DNA of 64,000 nt from JBKBIP01 sp046297495 (GCA_046297495.1 JBKBIP010000011.1:100086-164085); one strand, 5' to 3'. Positions 52,623 to 62,115 are shown, numbered from the stretch's first letter. The notes: a model not told the origin generated them from the letters alone. A program made the numbers and translations.

Positions 52623-52972
52623 CTTCCTTCAATCAACCTCAATAGTTCAGGTCAGGGAAGGAGAAACACACACCGCCTACGGTCCCTGTTGTAGGAGCAA
52701 AACCGGACTCGTCAACGGGTGCGCCAATCATTACTTTTGTGTCTTCTTTCGCAAAGCCAGTGCCAATTCGTCCTGGCACCGCTTTCAAGGGGTTTCTCGC
52801 GGTAAATTCCCCCGTTCCCACGCCGCAGGGGGCGCGGCGATTCTCAGATACGATAATCTTCCCGATTCCGATTCCGAAAAGTGGGAAGCGATAGAGTGAA
52901 GACTTCAGCAGGACGGGACAGCGCTTTAGCGTTTCGCGCCAGCCCCATCGGGAAGTGAGCGAGCAGCGGTTC
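52623..52972. other. 350-bp intergenic region upstream of the bc operon
   Basis: No gene is supported; a 96-residue open frame here has no recognisable features and no ribosome site. It lies between the bc operon (minus) and mtnA (minus stop at 52973), so it probably carries the operon promoter, which I could not place. A weak palindrome arm (GCGTTTCGCGC, about 52931) is present. Confidence 0.4.
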
Positions 52973-54025
52973 CTAAGCGTTCAACACCGCGCGAATCCGT
53001 TCGCTGGTCACGGGTTGAATCAGCCCTTTTTCCGTGATGATGCCCCGAATGAGGGGGGCGGGGGTGACGTCGAAGGCGGGATTATAAACCTGGACCCCCG
53101 CCGGCGCGGTCGGTTGGCCGAAGCCGTGCGTGACCTCGCGTGGGTCGCGCTGCTCGATGGGAATGGCGGAACCGTCGGCCAAGCTCAAATCAAAGGTGCT
53201 CGACGGGGCGGCCACGTAGAACGGGATGCCGTGCGCCTCGGCCAGCACCGCCACGCTGTAGGTGCCGATCTTGTTGGCCGTGTCGCCATTGGCGGCGATG
53301 CGGTCGGCGCCCACGATGACCAGGTGAACGCGCCCCTGTTGCATGACGTGGCCGGCCATGTTGTCGCAAATCAATGTCACATCGATGCCATGCTGTTGTA
53401 ATTCCCAGGTGGTGAGCCTGGCTCCTTGCAACAGCGGCCGGGTCTCGTCGGCGAAGACGTGGAACTTCCGTCCCTGCTCGGCGGCGGTGAACATCACCGC
53501 CAGCGCCGTGCCGTAATCGGCCGTCGCCAAACCGCCGGCGTTGCAGTGGGTGAGCACGCCCGCCCCTTCGCGGATCAAGTCCGCCCCTAGCGCGCCGATG
53601 GCCCGGCACATGCGCCGGTCTTCCGCTTCGATGGCCAGCGCTTCTTCGAGCAGCTTCGGCGTCCACCAGCGCGGCTCGACACTTTCGGCCAGCGCGGCGA
53701 AGTGCCGTTCCATCCGCTCCAGCGCCCAGAACAGGTTGACCGCCGTGGGCCGGCTGGTGCGTAGATAATCGGCGGCCTGCCGGAGCTGGCGGGCATAGGT
53801 CGCGCGTTCCGCTGGCTGCTGCTGCACGCCGAGCACCAACCCCATCGCCGCCGCGATGCCAAGGGCCGGCGCCCCACGCACGCGCAACTTGCGGATCGCT
53901 TCCCACACGTCCTCGACCGACCGGCAATCTCGATATTCCAACCGGCCCGGAAGCAACGTCTGATCAATCAGGCGCACGAACCCATTCTCGTCGCCAATCC
54001 AACAGATAGTACGGGGGGAGGACAT
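52973..54025 (-). CDS. mtnA: S-methyl-5-thioribose-1-phosphate isomerase
   Basis: Isomerises methylthioribose-1-phosphate in the methionine salvage pathway; a member of the eIF2B-alpha-like family. 350 residues, normal length. Signature motifs: RKLRVRGAPALGIAAAMG near the N-terminus, GVLTHCNAGGLATADYGTAL (catalytic Cys), IVGADRIAANGDTANKIGTY (catalytic Asp) and YNPAFDVTPAPLI. Start ATG 54025. No other salvage gene is adjacent. Confidence 0.93.
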   Translation of the reverse strand: MSSPRTICWIGDENGFVRLIDQTLLPGRLEYRDCRSVEDVWEAIRKLRVRGAPALGIAAAMGLVLGVQQQPAERATYARQLRQAADYLRTSRPTAVNLFWALERMERHFAALAESVEPRWWTPKLLEEALAIEAEDRRMCRAIGALGADLIREGAGVLTHCNAGGLATADYGTALAVMFTAAEQGRKFHVFADETRPLLQGARLTTWELQQHGIDVTLICDNMAGHVMQQGRVHLVIVGADRIAANGDTANKIGTYSVAVLAEAHGIPFYVAAPSSTFDLSLADGSAIPIEQRDPREVTHGFGQPTAPAGVQVYNPAFDVTPAPLIRGIITEKGLIQPVTSERIRAVLNA

Positions 54026-54043
54026 AGTAGTTCAAAAAATAGC

Positions 54044-54089
54044 CCGCGGAGCTACGCGACGCAGCGCTACGCTGCGCCGATTTCCGCGG
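54044..54089. repeat. Nested palindrome upstream of mtnA
   Basis: Outer arms CCGCGGA / TCCGCGG (54044-54050 and 54083-54089) and an inner GCAGCG/CGCTGC stem (54061-54075). A compact hairpin just upstream of the mtnA start (54025, minus strand). No recognised regulatory family. Confidence 0.5.
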
Positions 54090-54248
54090 TAATGCCAGTT
54101 GATAGTCCCTTTATTTGGGAGATTGTTTCCGGGCGGTTTCAAAGACCTTCCGTTTCACCTCCGACTACGGCAGGCGGGGGCTTGAAGCATTGCTGTTTTG
54201 CCGTGTCCATCCGTACAGAGCGGCTCGGTGTGGCGACCGCTCCGTGGG

Positions 54249-55037
54249 CTATTCAGCTTCCAGCGTTGGCCGCAGCCACTTTAACACTTCCTCATGCAAC
54301 AAGCCATTGCTGATCAACACATCGGGGCGGTGGATGGTGCGGGCGCCGGTCCAGTCGCTGAAGGTGCCGCCAGCTTCCTCGATGATGGGGAGCACGGCGG
54401 CCACGTCCCAGCTGTGGACGCCGTTTTCGATCATCAACTCCCCGGATCCCTGGGCCACCAGCACGAAACCGTAGAAGTCGCCGAAACCGCGCTGACGTTC
54501 GGTATGCTCAACCAGCCGCAAAAACGCTTCCCGACACGCTCCCTTGGCGAACCAGGAGACGCTCGAATAATACAAATGGGCTTTTCCCAGGGTATTCACC
54601 GGGGAGACATGAAGCCGGCGCTCGTCTCGATACGCCCCATCACCGCGCAACGCGCGATAGGTGACACCCCCCAGCGCCGGCATCACGATGACACCGGCGA
54701 TACATTCCCCCTGGTATTCCAAGCCCACCAGCGTCCCCCAAATGGGAATGCCACGCACGAAACTGCGGGTGCCGTCGATGGGGTCGATGTACCAGCGATA
54801 ACCGCTGCTCCCTTCGTGCGTGCCGAACTCCTCGCCGACGAAACCGTCATAGGGAAACCGGCCCAGCAGCGTCGCGCGTAAGAATTGCTCGGCCTCGCGG
54901 TCGGCCACGGTGACAGGGCTATGATCCTGTTTCCATTCGACCGCCACTTCGACATCGAAATACTTCGACGCGATCTGGCCGGCAGTCCGGGCTGCCTCGA
55001 TGGCCACCTCGTAACGTGTTTTCCATTCGGGATTCAT
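54249..55037 (-). CDS. Inositol monophosphatase-family phosphatase (possibly histidinol-phosphatase HisN)
   Basis: A 262-residue Mg2+-dependent phosphatase. Metal ligands: Glu pair in FVGEEFGTH, then DPIDGTRSFVRG (Asp-Pro-Ile-Asp-Gly-Thr) and WDVAAVLPIIEEAGG, the three signature motifs of the FIG/inositol monophosphatase superfamily. Relatives act on inositol phosphate, histidinol phosphate or sugar bisphosphates; the sequence pattern is closest to HisN-type enzymes but substrate is not settled. Start ATG 55037. Upstream region 54026-54248 appears non-coding. Confidence 0.88.
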   Translation of the reverse strand: MNPEWKTRYEVAIEAARTAGQIASKYFDVEVAVEWKQDHSPVTVADREAEQFLRATLLGRFPYDGFVGEEFGTHEGSSGYRWYIDPIDGTRSFVRGIPIWGTLVGLEYQGECIAGVIVMPALGGVTYRALRGDGAYRDERRLHVSPVNTLGKAHLYYSSVSWFAKGACREAFLRLVEHTERQRGFGDFYGFVLVAQGSGELMIENGVHSWDVAAVLPIIEEAGGTFSDWTGARTIHRPDVLISNGLLHEEVLKWLRPTLEAE

Positions 55038-55108
55038 GGGGAAAGTCCTTGTGGTGTGTCTCACGATGGAGTAATAGGCGGCTCGCGCCGGCCACGCGCC
55101 ACGCCCGA

Positions 55109-56798
55109 TCAGCCTTTGCGAACATTATGGCGCGTCAGGCTGGCTTCGACGAAGCCGCGAAACAGCGGATGAGCCTGGGTCGGTTTCGATTGGAATTCGG
55201 GGTGACATTGAACAGCTATAAACCAGGGATGGTCGGCCAATTCGATCACTTCCACCAGCTGGCCGTCGGGACTGGTGCCGGAGATCACCAAGCCGGCGGC
55301 CTCGAACTGTTGGCGGTAGTGGTTGTTGAACTCGTAGCGGTGGCGATGGCGTTCATGAACAATACGTTCGCCATAGGCTTGATGCGCCCGGCTTCCTTGC
55401 CGCAGCTCACACGGATACTGCCCCAAGCGCATCGTCCCCCCCATGTGCGTCACTTCGACTTGCTCCTCCAACAGGCACACGACCGGATGCCGGCAATTGC
55501 GGTCCATCTCGGTGCTGTTGGCGTCTTCCAGCCCCACGACATGGCGGGCGAACTCGATGACGGCACACTGCAAGCCCAAGCAAATGCCGAAGTACGGCAC
55601 CTGGCGCGCGCGGGCGAAGCGGATGGTTTCGATTTTGCCATCGATGCCCCGGTCGCCGAACCCCCCCGGCACCAAGATGCCGTCGCAGCCGGACAGCACG
55701 CGCTCGGCTCCGTCCCGTTGCACTTCCTCGGCCTCGATCTTGCGGACGACGACGCGCGTGGACAAGGCGATGCCAGCGTGATCGAGCGCCTCGTAAATTG
55801 ATTTGTAGGCGTCGTGGTGCTTGATGTATTTCCCCACGACGGCGATGGTCACTTCATGGCGCGGATTGCGGACGCGCTGCAACAAATCCTTCCAATCGTC
55901 GATCTCCAATGGCTTGGCCCGCAGATTCAGTTTCTCGACGATCAATTCATCGAGACCGTTTTCCACCAAGCTCAACGGCACCTCGTAGATGCTATATTCC
56001 TTGTCCCGCTCCTCGATGACGGCGCGCGGCTCGACGTTGCAGAAGAGAGCAATCTTGTCGGCATCCTCCTTGGCCAGCGGGCGTTCGGTGCGGCAGATGA
56101 GCACATCCGGCTGAATGCCGATCTCGCGCAGCCGGCCGACGCTGTGCTGCGTCGGCTTGGTTTTCGCTTCCCCCGCCGCCTTCAAATAGGGGATTAGTGT
56201 CAAGTGGATGTACAAACAGTTTGGCTTGCCTACGTCCAAGGCGAATTGCCGGATCGCTTCCAGGAACGGCAATCCCTCGATGTCGCCGACGGTGCCGCCG
56301 ATCTCGGTGATGACGACATCGACCNNNNNNNNNNNNNNNNNNNNNNNNNNNNNNNNNNNNNNNNNNNNNNNNNNNNNNNNNNNNNNNNNNNNNNNNNNNN
56401 NNNNNNNNNNNNNNNNNNNNNNTCGCCCCCTTGATCTCATCGGTGACATGAGGAATGACCTGCACGGTGCGCCCCAGGTAGTCGCCGTGCCGTTCCTTTT
56501 GGATGACGGAGAGGTAAATTTTGCCGGTGGTGTAGTTGCAATCCTTGCTCAAGGGGGCGTTGGTGAAGCGCTCATAATGCCCCAGGTCGAGATCGGTTTC
56601 GGAGCCGTCGTCCAGGACATAAACTTCCCCATGTTGATAGGGACTCATGGTGCCGGGATCGACGTTGATATAGGGGTCGAATTTTTGCAGCCGGACACGC
56701 AGGCCGCGCCGTTCCAACAACATGCCGATGGAAGCGCACGTCAGCCCTTTGCCCAGCGAACTCACGACGCCGCCGGTGACAAAGATATGTTTGGCCAT
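55109..56798 (-). CDS. pyrG: CTP synthase (interrupted by a 98-N gap)
   Basis: Makes CTP from UTP, ATP and glutamine. N-terminal synthetase domain begins MAKHIFVTGGVVSSLGKGL with KFDPYINVDPGTMSP and ends at DEIKGA before the gap; after the gap VDVVITEIGGTVGDIEGLPFLEAIRQ continues, then the GATase domain with the nucleophile Cys in FGICLGLQ and the QCHPEFQSKP His/Glu. The two halves are not in the same frame across 98 N (1690 bases total, not a multiple of 3), and only about ten residues are expected in the gap, so the gap length is wrong, not the gene. Directly upstream of kdsB on the same strand, which uses CTP. Confidence 0.92.
56325..56422. other. Assembly gap (98 N) inside pyrG
   Basis: The flanking frames disagree by one base with 98 N, and the family spacing suggests a real gap of roughly 24-45 bases. 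This is a draft-assembly placeholder. Confidence 0.95.
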
Positions 56799-56835
56799 GC
56801 GGGAGTATGGTTCCTCATTGAGTACGGATTGATCC

Positions 56836-56898
56836 GGTTAGCGACGCTTCGCGGAAAAGCGTCCCAGCGGCGAGCGCTTCCGTGAAGCGTCGCTAACC
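56836..56898. repeat. Palindrome between kdsB and pyrG
   Basis: Perfect outer 14-bp arms GGTTAGCGACGCTT (56836-56849) and AAGCGTCGCTAACC (56885-56898), with further pairing inside (CGCGGAAAAGCG / CGCTTCCG). On the minus strand it lies between kdsB's stop and pyrG's start, so it could attenuate pyrG transcription. Shares GCTTCGCGG-like sequence with the dispersed palindromes. Confidence 0.6.
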
Positions 56899-56910
56899 AT
56901 ATCATATAGT

Positions 56911-57672
56911 TCACGCCGCCCGCCGCGTCTGCCGCTGGCGCTGGATTCGCACAAATCGTTGATAATCCTCGTAAGTATCCACGCCGAGGCCTTGCTGGTG
57001 GATGAGACCGACCTGAATGAACCGACCCAACGCCAGCACGCGCAGCTGCTCCAGTTTCTCCAATTGTTCAAGCGGTTGCGGCGGCTGCTGGGCCAGCTGC
57101 AAGAGAAAGGCGCGGCGATAGGCGTACAAGCCGACATGTTGCAAGAAACAGGGCGGTTCCGCGGCGAAGTTCGGCTCACCATCGCGGACAAAGGGGATGG
57201 GGCTGCGGCTAAAATAGAGCGCTCGGCCATGCACGTCGCGCACCACTTTGACACAGTTTGGATTGAGCCACTGCTGTTTATCGCGCAGCGGAACGGCGAC
57301 GGTGGCCAGCGCCGCTTCGGGGTCGCGCTGCAACAAGCCGGGCAGTAAGTCGAGCACCTCCGGCTCGATGAGCGGCTCATCCCCCTGGAGATTCACAATC
57401 ACGTCGGCATCGAGTCGCGCCGCCACCTCGGCGACACGGTCGGTGCCGCTGGGATGATCGCGGCGGGTGAGCACGGCCTGACCGCCGAACTGGTCCACGG
57501 CAGCCAGAATGCGCGAATCATCGGTGGCCACCACGACTTGTTGGGCCGACTGGGCCAAACAGGCCCGCTCATAGACGTGTTGGATGAGATACTTGCCCGT
57601 TTCACGCAGCAATGGCTTCCCCGGCAACCGGCTCGAAGCATAACGGGCCGGGATGATAATAGCGGTGTTCAT
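56911..57672 (-). CDS. kdsB: 3-deoxy-manno-octulosonate cytidylyltransferase
   Basis: Activates Kdo with CTP to CMP-Kdo for lipopolysaccharide, showing the organism makes Kdo. 253 residues. Nucleotide-binding start IIIPARYASSRLPGKPL, then VVVATDDSRI, DHPSGTDRVAEVA and the metal motif NLQGDEPLI; the later LQHVGLYAYRR is the family substrate region. Start ATG 57672. It lies next to pyrG, whose product CTP it consumes, on the same strand. Confidence 0.95.
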   Translation of the reverse strand: MNTAIIIPARYASSRLPGKPLLRETGKYLIQHVYERACLAQSAQQVVVATDDSRILAAVDQFGGQAVLTRRDHPSGTDRVAEVAARLDADVIVNLQGDEPLIEPEVLDLLPGLLQRDPEAALATVAVPLRDKQQWLNPNCVKVVRDVHGRALYFSRSPIPFVRDGEPNFAAEPPCFLQHVGLYAYRRAFLLQLAQQPPQPLEQLEKLEQLRVLALGRFIQVGLIHQQGLGVDTYEDYQRFVRIQRQRQTRRAA

Positions 57673-57921
57673 GCCGCGAGGATAATCAAAAGCGGATAGG
57701 AGATAAAGACGAAGCAGCCTTCTTCCGTCAACGCGCTCATGGATAATTTGAGTGGTTAGGGTAAGATATAAGGAAGAAGTATCCGTGCCAGCCCATCCAT
57801 CCGGGAAGGAGACAGCATCTCGACATCGCAAACAAGCGCGCGGGGACGCCCCTCCTCCGGTACGGATGTCCCCCGGAGCCGAACGGCCCCCGCGTGTTGG
57901 AATACGGAGCCGATCCGTTGG

Positions 57922-58287
57922 TCAGCTGAGAATCTTGTCGATGAAGTCACTCAGTTTTTGATGAGCCGGCGTTTTCCCTTTGGCGAGCTTGCGCATGTCG
58001 CCAACCGTCAAGTGCGGGTTGGGGAACGGCAGTCGTTCGACAACGACTTCCATTTTTTCCTGCAAATGGTACTTGTGGTCTTCCAACGTGACACGGATGC
58101 CACACATACGCAACAGCTTGAGATCGCGGTAGAAGCCGCGAACATCCAACCCCAAATGGTCCATGATGTCGGACCGCGTGCGCGGGTCCTCGCTGACCAG
58201 CTTCACGAGCCGGTATAGCCGGGTTGCCCGTTCGGCGCTGACGCCGGGGAGGGTCCCCTCCGATTTTGCTGATGCTTTGCGATTCAT
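57922..58287 (-). CDS. Winged-helix transcriptional regulator-like protein
   Basis: A 121-residue small DNA-binding protein. Residues about 20-85 form a helix-turn-helix unit (ERATRLYRLVKLVSEDPRTR, then DIMDHLGLDVRGFYRDLKLL) resembling the N-terminal HTH of WYL/DeoR-type regulators, followed by a short C-terminal stretch. It is divergent from the alpha/beta hydrolase 140 bases away and could control it and itself. Start ATG 58287. Effector unknown. The region 57673-57921 between kdsB and this gene has no supported gene. Confidence 0.7.
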   Translation of the reverse strand: MNRKASAKSEGTLPGVSAERATRLYRLVKLVSEDPRTRSDIMDHLGLDVRGFYRDLKLLRMCGIRVTLEDHKYHLQEKMEVVVERLPFPNPHLTVGDMRKLAKGKTPAHQKLSDFIDKILS

Positions 58288-58363
58288 GCCGGTTCCCTTA
58301 GGTTGAAACATGAAGTGGAACACCTGGAGCTGGGCGAACGGGAGACCACTGCTCCCGCCTCAC

Positions 58364-58411
58364 GACAATCTTATACTAATTATTGTCACAATTGCTACTA
58401 AAGTATCAATA
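58364..58411 (+). promoter_or_regulatory. Candidate operator and promoter of the alpha/beta hydrolase
   Basis: In an AT-rich spacer unlike the GC-rich background. GACAAT and ATTGTC (58364-58369 and 58382-58387) form a 6-bp inverted repeat with a 12-base spacer. TTGTCA (58383-58388) overlaps its right half and could be a -35 box, with TATCAA (58404-58409) as the -10 (spacing 15). An adjacent HTH gene makes repressor binding plausible. Inferred, not proven. Confidence 0.35.
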
Positions 58412-58426
58412 AGAAAGTGCATTTTT

Positions 58427-59242
58427 ATGCCAATTTTTTTATGCGATGACTACCAACTGCACTACGCGGAGCGCGGCGCCGGGGTGCCGGTGATCTGGTT
58501 GAACGGCTTGGCGGGGGATCACTTGTACTGGATGGGACAGATGCGCGCCTTTCACAAGCACTATCACTGTCTGGCGTTGGACAACCGCGACGCCGGCCAA
58601 TCGAGCTACATGGCGGCGCCGTATGGCATCGCCGACTTGGCCGATGATGTGGCGCGACTTATGGTCAGCTTGGGACTGCCATCGGCGCATATCGTCGGCT
58701 TGTCGCTGGGGGGAATGATCGCGCAGGAGCTGGCGCTGCGCCATCCCGACTGCGTCCGCGGCTTGGTCTTGCTGGGGACGTTGGCCCGCGCCGACGATTG
58801 GTTCAACGCCACGCTCGACGCCTATGGCCTGATCCGCCGTCAAGTCGCCGACAGCGGCGCGTTTTTCGAGGCCCTGTTGCCCTGGCTGGTCAGCCATCAT
58901 TTCTTCGCCCATCCGGAACGCGTCGATTGGCTACGCGCCTTGCTGCGCCACAATCCCCATCCGCAACGGATCGACGGCTTCTTCCGGCAATTCGACGCCA
59001 TCCGCCGCCATGACGCTTGGGAGCGCTTGCCGGCGATCCGCTGTCCGGTGCTGGTCGCCGTGGGGGAGGATGACCGCATTATTCCCATGCGCTATTCGTA
59101 TGAGTTGCAAGAGCGTCTGCCAGCCGCCAAACTGGTGATACTGCCCGGAGTCGGCCACGCGCCCCCCATTGAGAATCCCCGGCAGTTGAATCAGCTCATC
59201 CAGGAGTTTTTGATCAGCGTGGACCAACAAAGGGGGAAATGA
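58427..59242 (+). CDS. Alpha/beta hydrolase
   Basis: A 271-residue alpha/beta-hydrolase-fold enzyme. The catalytic triad is visible: Ser in IVGLSLGGMIA (nucleophile elbow GLSLGG), Asp in VAVGEDDRIIP and His in GVGHAPPI. No signal peptide. The pattern is close to 3-oxoadipate enol-lactonase and esterase-like hydrolases but substrate is not defined. ATG 58427 follows an AT-rich, TTTTTATG leader; an open frame upstream to 58310 is not supported. Divergent from the HTH regulator. Confidence 0.9.
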   Translation: MPIFLCDDYQLHYAERGAGVPVIWLNGLAGDHLYWMGQMRAFHKHYHCLALDNRDAGQSSYMAAPYGIADLADDVARLMVSLGLPSAHIVGLSLGGMIAQELALRHPDCVRGLVLLGTLARADDWFNATLDAYGLIRRQVADSGAFFEALLPWLVSHHFFAHPERVDWLRALLRHNPHPQRIDGFFRQFDAIRRHDAWERLPAIRCPVLVAVGEDDRIIPMRYSYELQERLPAAKLVILPGVGHAPPIENPRQLNQLIQEFLISVDQQRGK

Positions 59243-59399
59243 TTCGCTCAGTGGCAACGTGAATGCCCAACAAGAATGAATAGCGAAATATCATTGCAAA
59301 TCGAGATGGTCTGACAACGAGTTGGCCGGCTTGGTGGCCGTGCTAACTGAGGCGGACGCCAGCGCTGTCGGCGCGATGTAAGCGCCGATCCCCGGTGCG

Positions 59400-59999
59400 T
59401 CAATCCCGTGGCTGCCGCGCCAGCCGCGTCACGGTTGGCCAGTCTCTCGCCACTGCGTCGGGCGTGATGGTCAATATCTGGTCTTTTCCGTCGCCGGCGA
59501 ACCAAATGGTCCGGCAACCGGCTGCTTGGCCGGCCTCCAGGTCGCTTTCCTTGTCCCCCACCATGAACGAACGGGCCAGGTCGAGGCGCAGCTCCGCCGC
59601 CGCTTGCCGCAGCATCCCCGGCAACGGCTTGCGGCACGCGCAGCCCGCCGCCGGGCCATGCGGACAGTAATAACTCCCCGCCAACCGTACCCCCTGCTCC
59701 GCCAGCAGCGCGACGAAGCGTTCATGCACCGCCGCCGCTTCTGCGGGTGTCACCAAGCCCCGGCCAATGCCCGACTGATTGCTGACGACCACCAGCGCGA
59801 AGCCCCACTCCGCCAGCTGCCGCAACGCCGCCGCCGCCCCCGGCACCAGGCACACTTGCTCCGGGTCTTTCGGGTAATGAGCATCGACGATGATCGTGCC
59901 ATCCCGGTCGAGGAAGAAGGCGGGATCGGCGATCTCCGGGGCGTCGATCCGTGGGGGGTTCCGGGCTAGTTTGTCGGCGGGAAAAGTTCCTTGGCGCAT
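59400..59999 (-). CDS. gmhB: D-glycero-D-manno-heptose 1,7-bisphosphate phosphatase (GmhB-like)
   Basis: HAD-superfamily phosphatase that removes the C7 phosphate of heptose-1,7-bisphosphate in the ADP-heptose route to lipopolysaccharide. 199 residues. Catalytic DRDGT motif in FFLDRDGTIIVDAHY; zinc-binding residues in YCPHGPAAGCACRKP; the later MVGDKESDLEAGQAAG holds the Mg2+ ligand Asp. Start ATG 59999 with GAGGG upstream; an earlier in-frame GTG at 60011 is less likely. Together with kdsB this supports a Gram-negative-type outer membrane. Confidence 0.93.
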   Translation of the reverse strand: MRQGTFPADKLARNPPRIDAPEIADPAFFLDRDGTIIVDAHYPKDPEQVCLVPGAAAALRQLAEWGFALVVVSNQSGIGRGLVTPAEAAAVHERFVALLAEQGVRLAGSYYCPHGPAAGCACRKPLPGMLRQAAAELRLDLARSFMVGDKESDLEAGQAAGCRTIWFAGDGKDQILTITPDAVARDWPTVTRLARQPRD

Positions 60000-60104
60000 C
60001 GGTTCCCTCACGACTCCTTCACGAGATGAACCATTTCCACTGGCATATTACTATAGATCGTGAGGCGTGGGCTGGCAATTTCAGCTCGGGATGATCCACG
60101 GCAA

Positions 60105-61691
60105 TTAGCTGCTCGCGGCGGGAGTGGGCAGCTCGTAGGTGCGGCCGTTGTTGGTGGAGTGGCGATGGCGCAGCGCGAGCTGATACAGCCGTTCGCCGGC
60201 GGGGGTGGGATAGTCCCCCGTCAGGCAGGCGCGGCAGAGATGATCCGTGTCCAAGCCGATGCAGCGCGCGACGGCTTCCAGGGGGAGATAGATCAGGCTA
60301 TCCGCTCCCAATTCGGCGGCCATGGCCTCTTGTTCCTCGCCAGTCAGCCGTTTGTCCTTCATGAAACGGGGGGCGAACAGCTCGCGAACGGTGGACATAT
60401 CAATGCCATAAAAACAGGGGGCGACAATAGGCGGACAGGCGATGCGGACATGCACCTCGCGCGCCCCGCCGCGCTCGCGGATATGATTCAACAGGGATTT
60501 CAAGGTCGTGCTGCGGACGATGGTATCCTCGATGAGCAGCACCCGTTTGCCGCTCAACACCTCGCGCAACGGCGTGTACTTCAACTTGGCCCGGTCGCCG
60601 CGATTGGTGCCTTCGATGAACGTCCGCCCCACGTAGCGATTGCGCATCAAGCCTTCGACCGCCGGCAAACCCAGCTCGTAGGCCATCGCGTCGGCGGCGG
60701 CCTTGCCGGTGTCCGGGACCGGCACGACAATCGTATCGCCATCGAGCGGCACCCGGCCCATCTCCCGTTCTTGCCGGGCCAGCTCCTTCCCCAACGCCGA
60801 GCGTGACAGATACACGCTGCGCTCGTCGAGCGTGCTGGCCACGTTGGCGAAGTAAATCCACTCCAAGAAACAATGCGAGGGCTTGCGCCGCGGCGCGTAG
60901 CGCTCGAAACGAATCTGATTGTCTTGAATGACGATCATCTCGCCCGGCTCCAGCGAGCGGATGTTTTGAAAGCCCAGGTTAAACAGCGGCACGCTTTCGC
61001 TGGCGGCAGCGAACAGCGGACCATCCAGGGCGTAGCACAGCGGCCGGAAGCCGTAGGGATCGCGCAACACCACCATGTCACCCATCGCGTTGAGAAAGAC
61101 GATGTTGTAAGCGCCATCGAATTTCTGGCTCAGATTGCGGAACACTTCCACGAGATCGGGCCGTTCGTCGCCGCGTAGCTCGTGGCTGAGATAGTGCAAG
61201 ATCACTTCGGTGTCGATGGCGCGCGTCAGATGATAGTCCGCCAGGGACAGCAGCTCGGCCCGCAGCTCGGTGAAGTTGGCCAGCTGCCCGTTGAAGGCGA
61301 AGCCAAACCACTTCCACTTGCAACCATGATGGCGTTCAAAAGGCTGGGCGTAGCTGCGGTCATTGGCGCCGCAGGTGGCGTAGCGGACGTGGCCGATGGC
61401 GGCGCGACCTCGATATTCCCGCATGATGCTGTCGAACTTGCCTTGATGATTGAGGCGAAACGCCTCGATCACGGTGCCGATTTGCCGATAGGTGTCGAGG
61501 ATTTGCTCGCGGCGCGGCTCGAAGGAGGTCATCCCCGCCGCTAGCTGCCCGCGATTCTGCAAATCCAACAGCATGCGCGGCATCAACCGCGACACTTCGG
61601 TCGGACCGCCCGGCGGCGCCAGGGCGGATACTTGAGGACTGTGTAAATGATAAATCGCGGCGATCCCACATTCATGATGAAGGTCGTCCAT
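60105..61691 (-). CDS. purF: Amidophosphoribosyltransferase
   Basis: First enzyme of de novo purine synthesis, converting PRPP and glutamine to phosphoribosylamine. 528 residues. A short propeptide MDDLHHE precedes ECGIAAIYHL, so the catalytic Cys8 becomes the N-terminus after processing. Glutaminase domain is followed by the PRTase domain with VLLIEDTIVRSTTLKSLL (PRPP loop). No clear sign of the four-Cys iron-sulfur insertion. Start ATG 61691. A good promoter lies about 100 bases upstream. Confidence 0.95.
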   Translation of the reverse strand: MDDLHHECGIAAIYHLHSPQVSALAPPGGPTEVSRLMPRMLLDLQNRGQLAAGMTSFEPRREQILDTYRQIGTVIEAFRLNHQGKFDSIMREYRGRAAIGHVRYATCGANDRSYAQPFERHHGCKWKWFGFAFNGQLANFTELRAELLSLADYHLTRAIDTEVILHYLSHELRGDERPDLVEVFRNLSQKFDGAYNIVFLNAMGDMVVLRDPYGFRPLCYALDGPLFAAASESVPLFNLGFQNIRSLEPGEMIVIQDNQIRFERYAPRRKPSHCFLEWIYFANVASTLDERSVYLSRSALGKELARQEREMGRVPLDGDTIVVPVPDTGKAAADAMAYELGLPAVEGLMRNRYVGRTFIEGTNRGDRAKLKYTPLREVLSGKRVLLIEDTIVRSTTLKSLLNHIRERGGAREVHVRIACPPIVAPCFYGIDMSTVRELFAPRFMKDKRLTGEEQEAMAAELGADSLIYLPLEAVARCIGLDTDHLCRACLTGDYPTPAGERLYQLALRHRHSTNNGRTYELPTPAASS

Positions 61692-61786
61692 AGGTAGGCA
61701 GCACCCAACCGGAGATGGAGCCGATCGTGAATCGCAAGGATCTTCGATGTTGGCTCGTAAGGAATGAACCCCCCCGCACAAATATG

Positions 61787-61815
61787 ATTATAAGACATTG
61801 GAACCTTGGCTACAA
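61787..61815 (-). promoter_or_regulatory. Predicted sigma-70 promoter of purF
   Basis: On the minus strand: -35 TTGTAG (61815-61810) and -10 TATAAT (61792-61787), separated by 17 bases. The transcription start would be about 61780, giving a leader of roughly 90 bases before the purF ATG at 61691. The -10 matches the consensus exactly; the -35 matches four of six. Confidence 0.55.
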
Positions 61816-61971
61816 GGAGCCGGGCCAATTCGTATCCATTTGAATACATTAGGATCGCTACAACGCGTCTAAGCGGACTATTTTCGCTGCTGTCTTTTGT
61901 CAATTTATCGTCCCCCATACACGGCCGTGGACGCCGTACTATGATTTCGTCCCTGACATATGAGGTGCGCC

Positions 61972-62115
61972 ATGTTTGCGTTGGTTGCTTTGGGACCGCA
62001 GGAGATTCTTTTCATCCTCTTGCTCTTGCTGGGTTTGTTGTGTTCGGGGGGGATCGTGGCCTTGATCGTGGTGCTGGTGATCCAGAATCGCAAGCCGCCG
62101 CCGAGGAATGATTAA
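61972..62115 (+). CDS. Small membrane protein of 47 residues
   Basis: ATG at 61972, TAA 62113-62115. The protein begins MFALVALGPQEILFILLLLL, has one or two hydrophobic segments (about residues 11-23 and 27-41) and ends QNRKPPPRND. A GAGGTG site lies 6 bases upstream. It is separate from neighbours and shorter than a standard annotation cut-off, which is why it is easy to miss. The Gly-Pro-Gln start and membrane-hugging length faintly recall TatA-like proteins, but no homology can be claimed. Confidence 0.6.
   Translation: MFALVALGPQEILFILLLLLGLLCSGGIVALIVVLVIQNRKPPPRND

Noticed and set aside
61806..62111. A 101-residue frame over the small membrane gene
   Set aside because: Out of frame with the well-supported 47-residue gene, with no ribosome site and a random-looking sequence.
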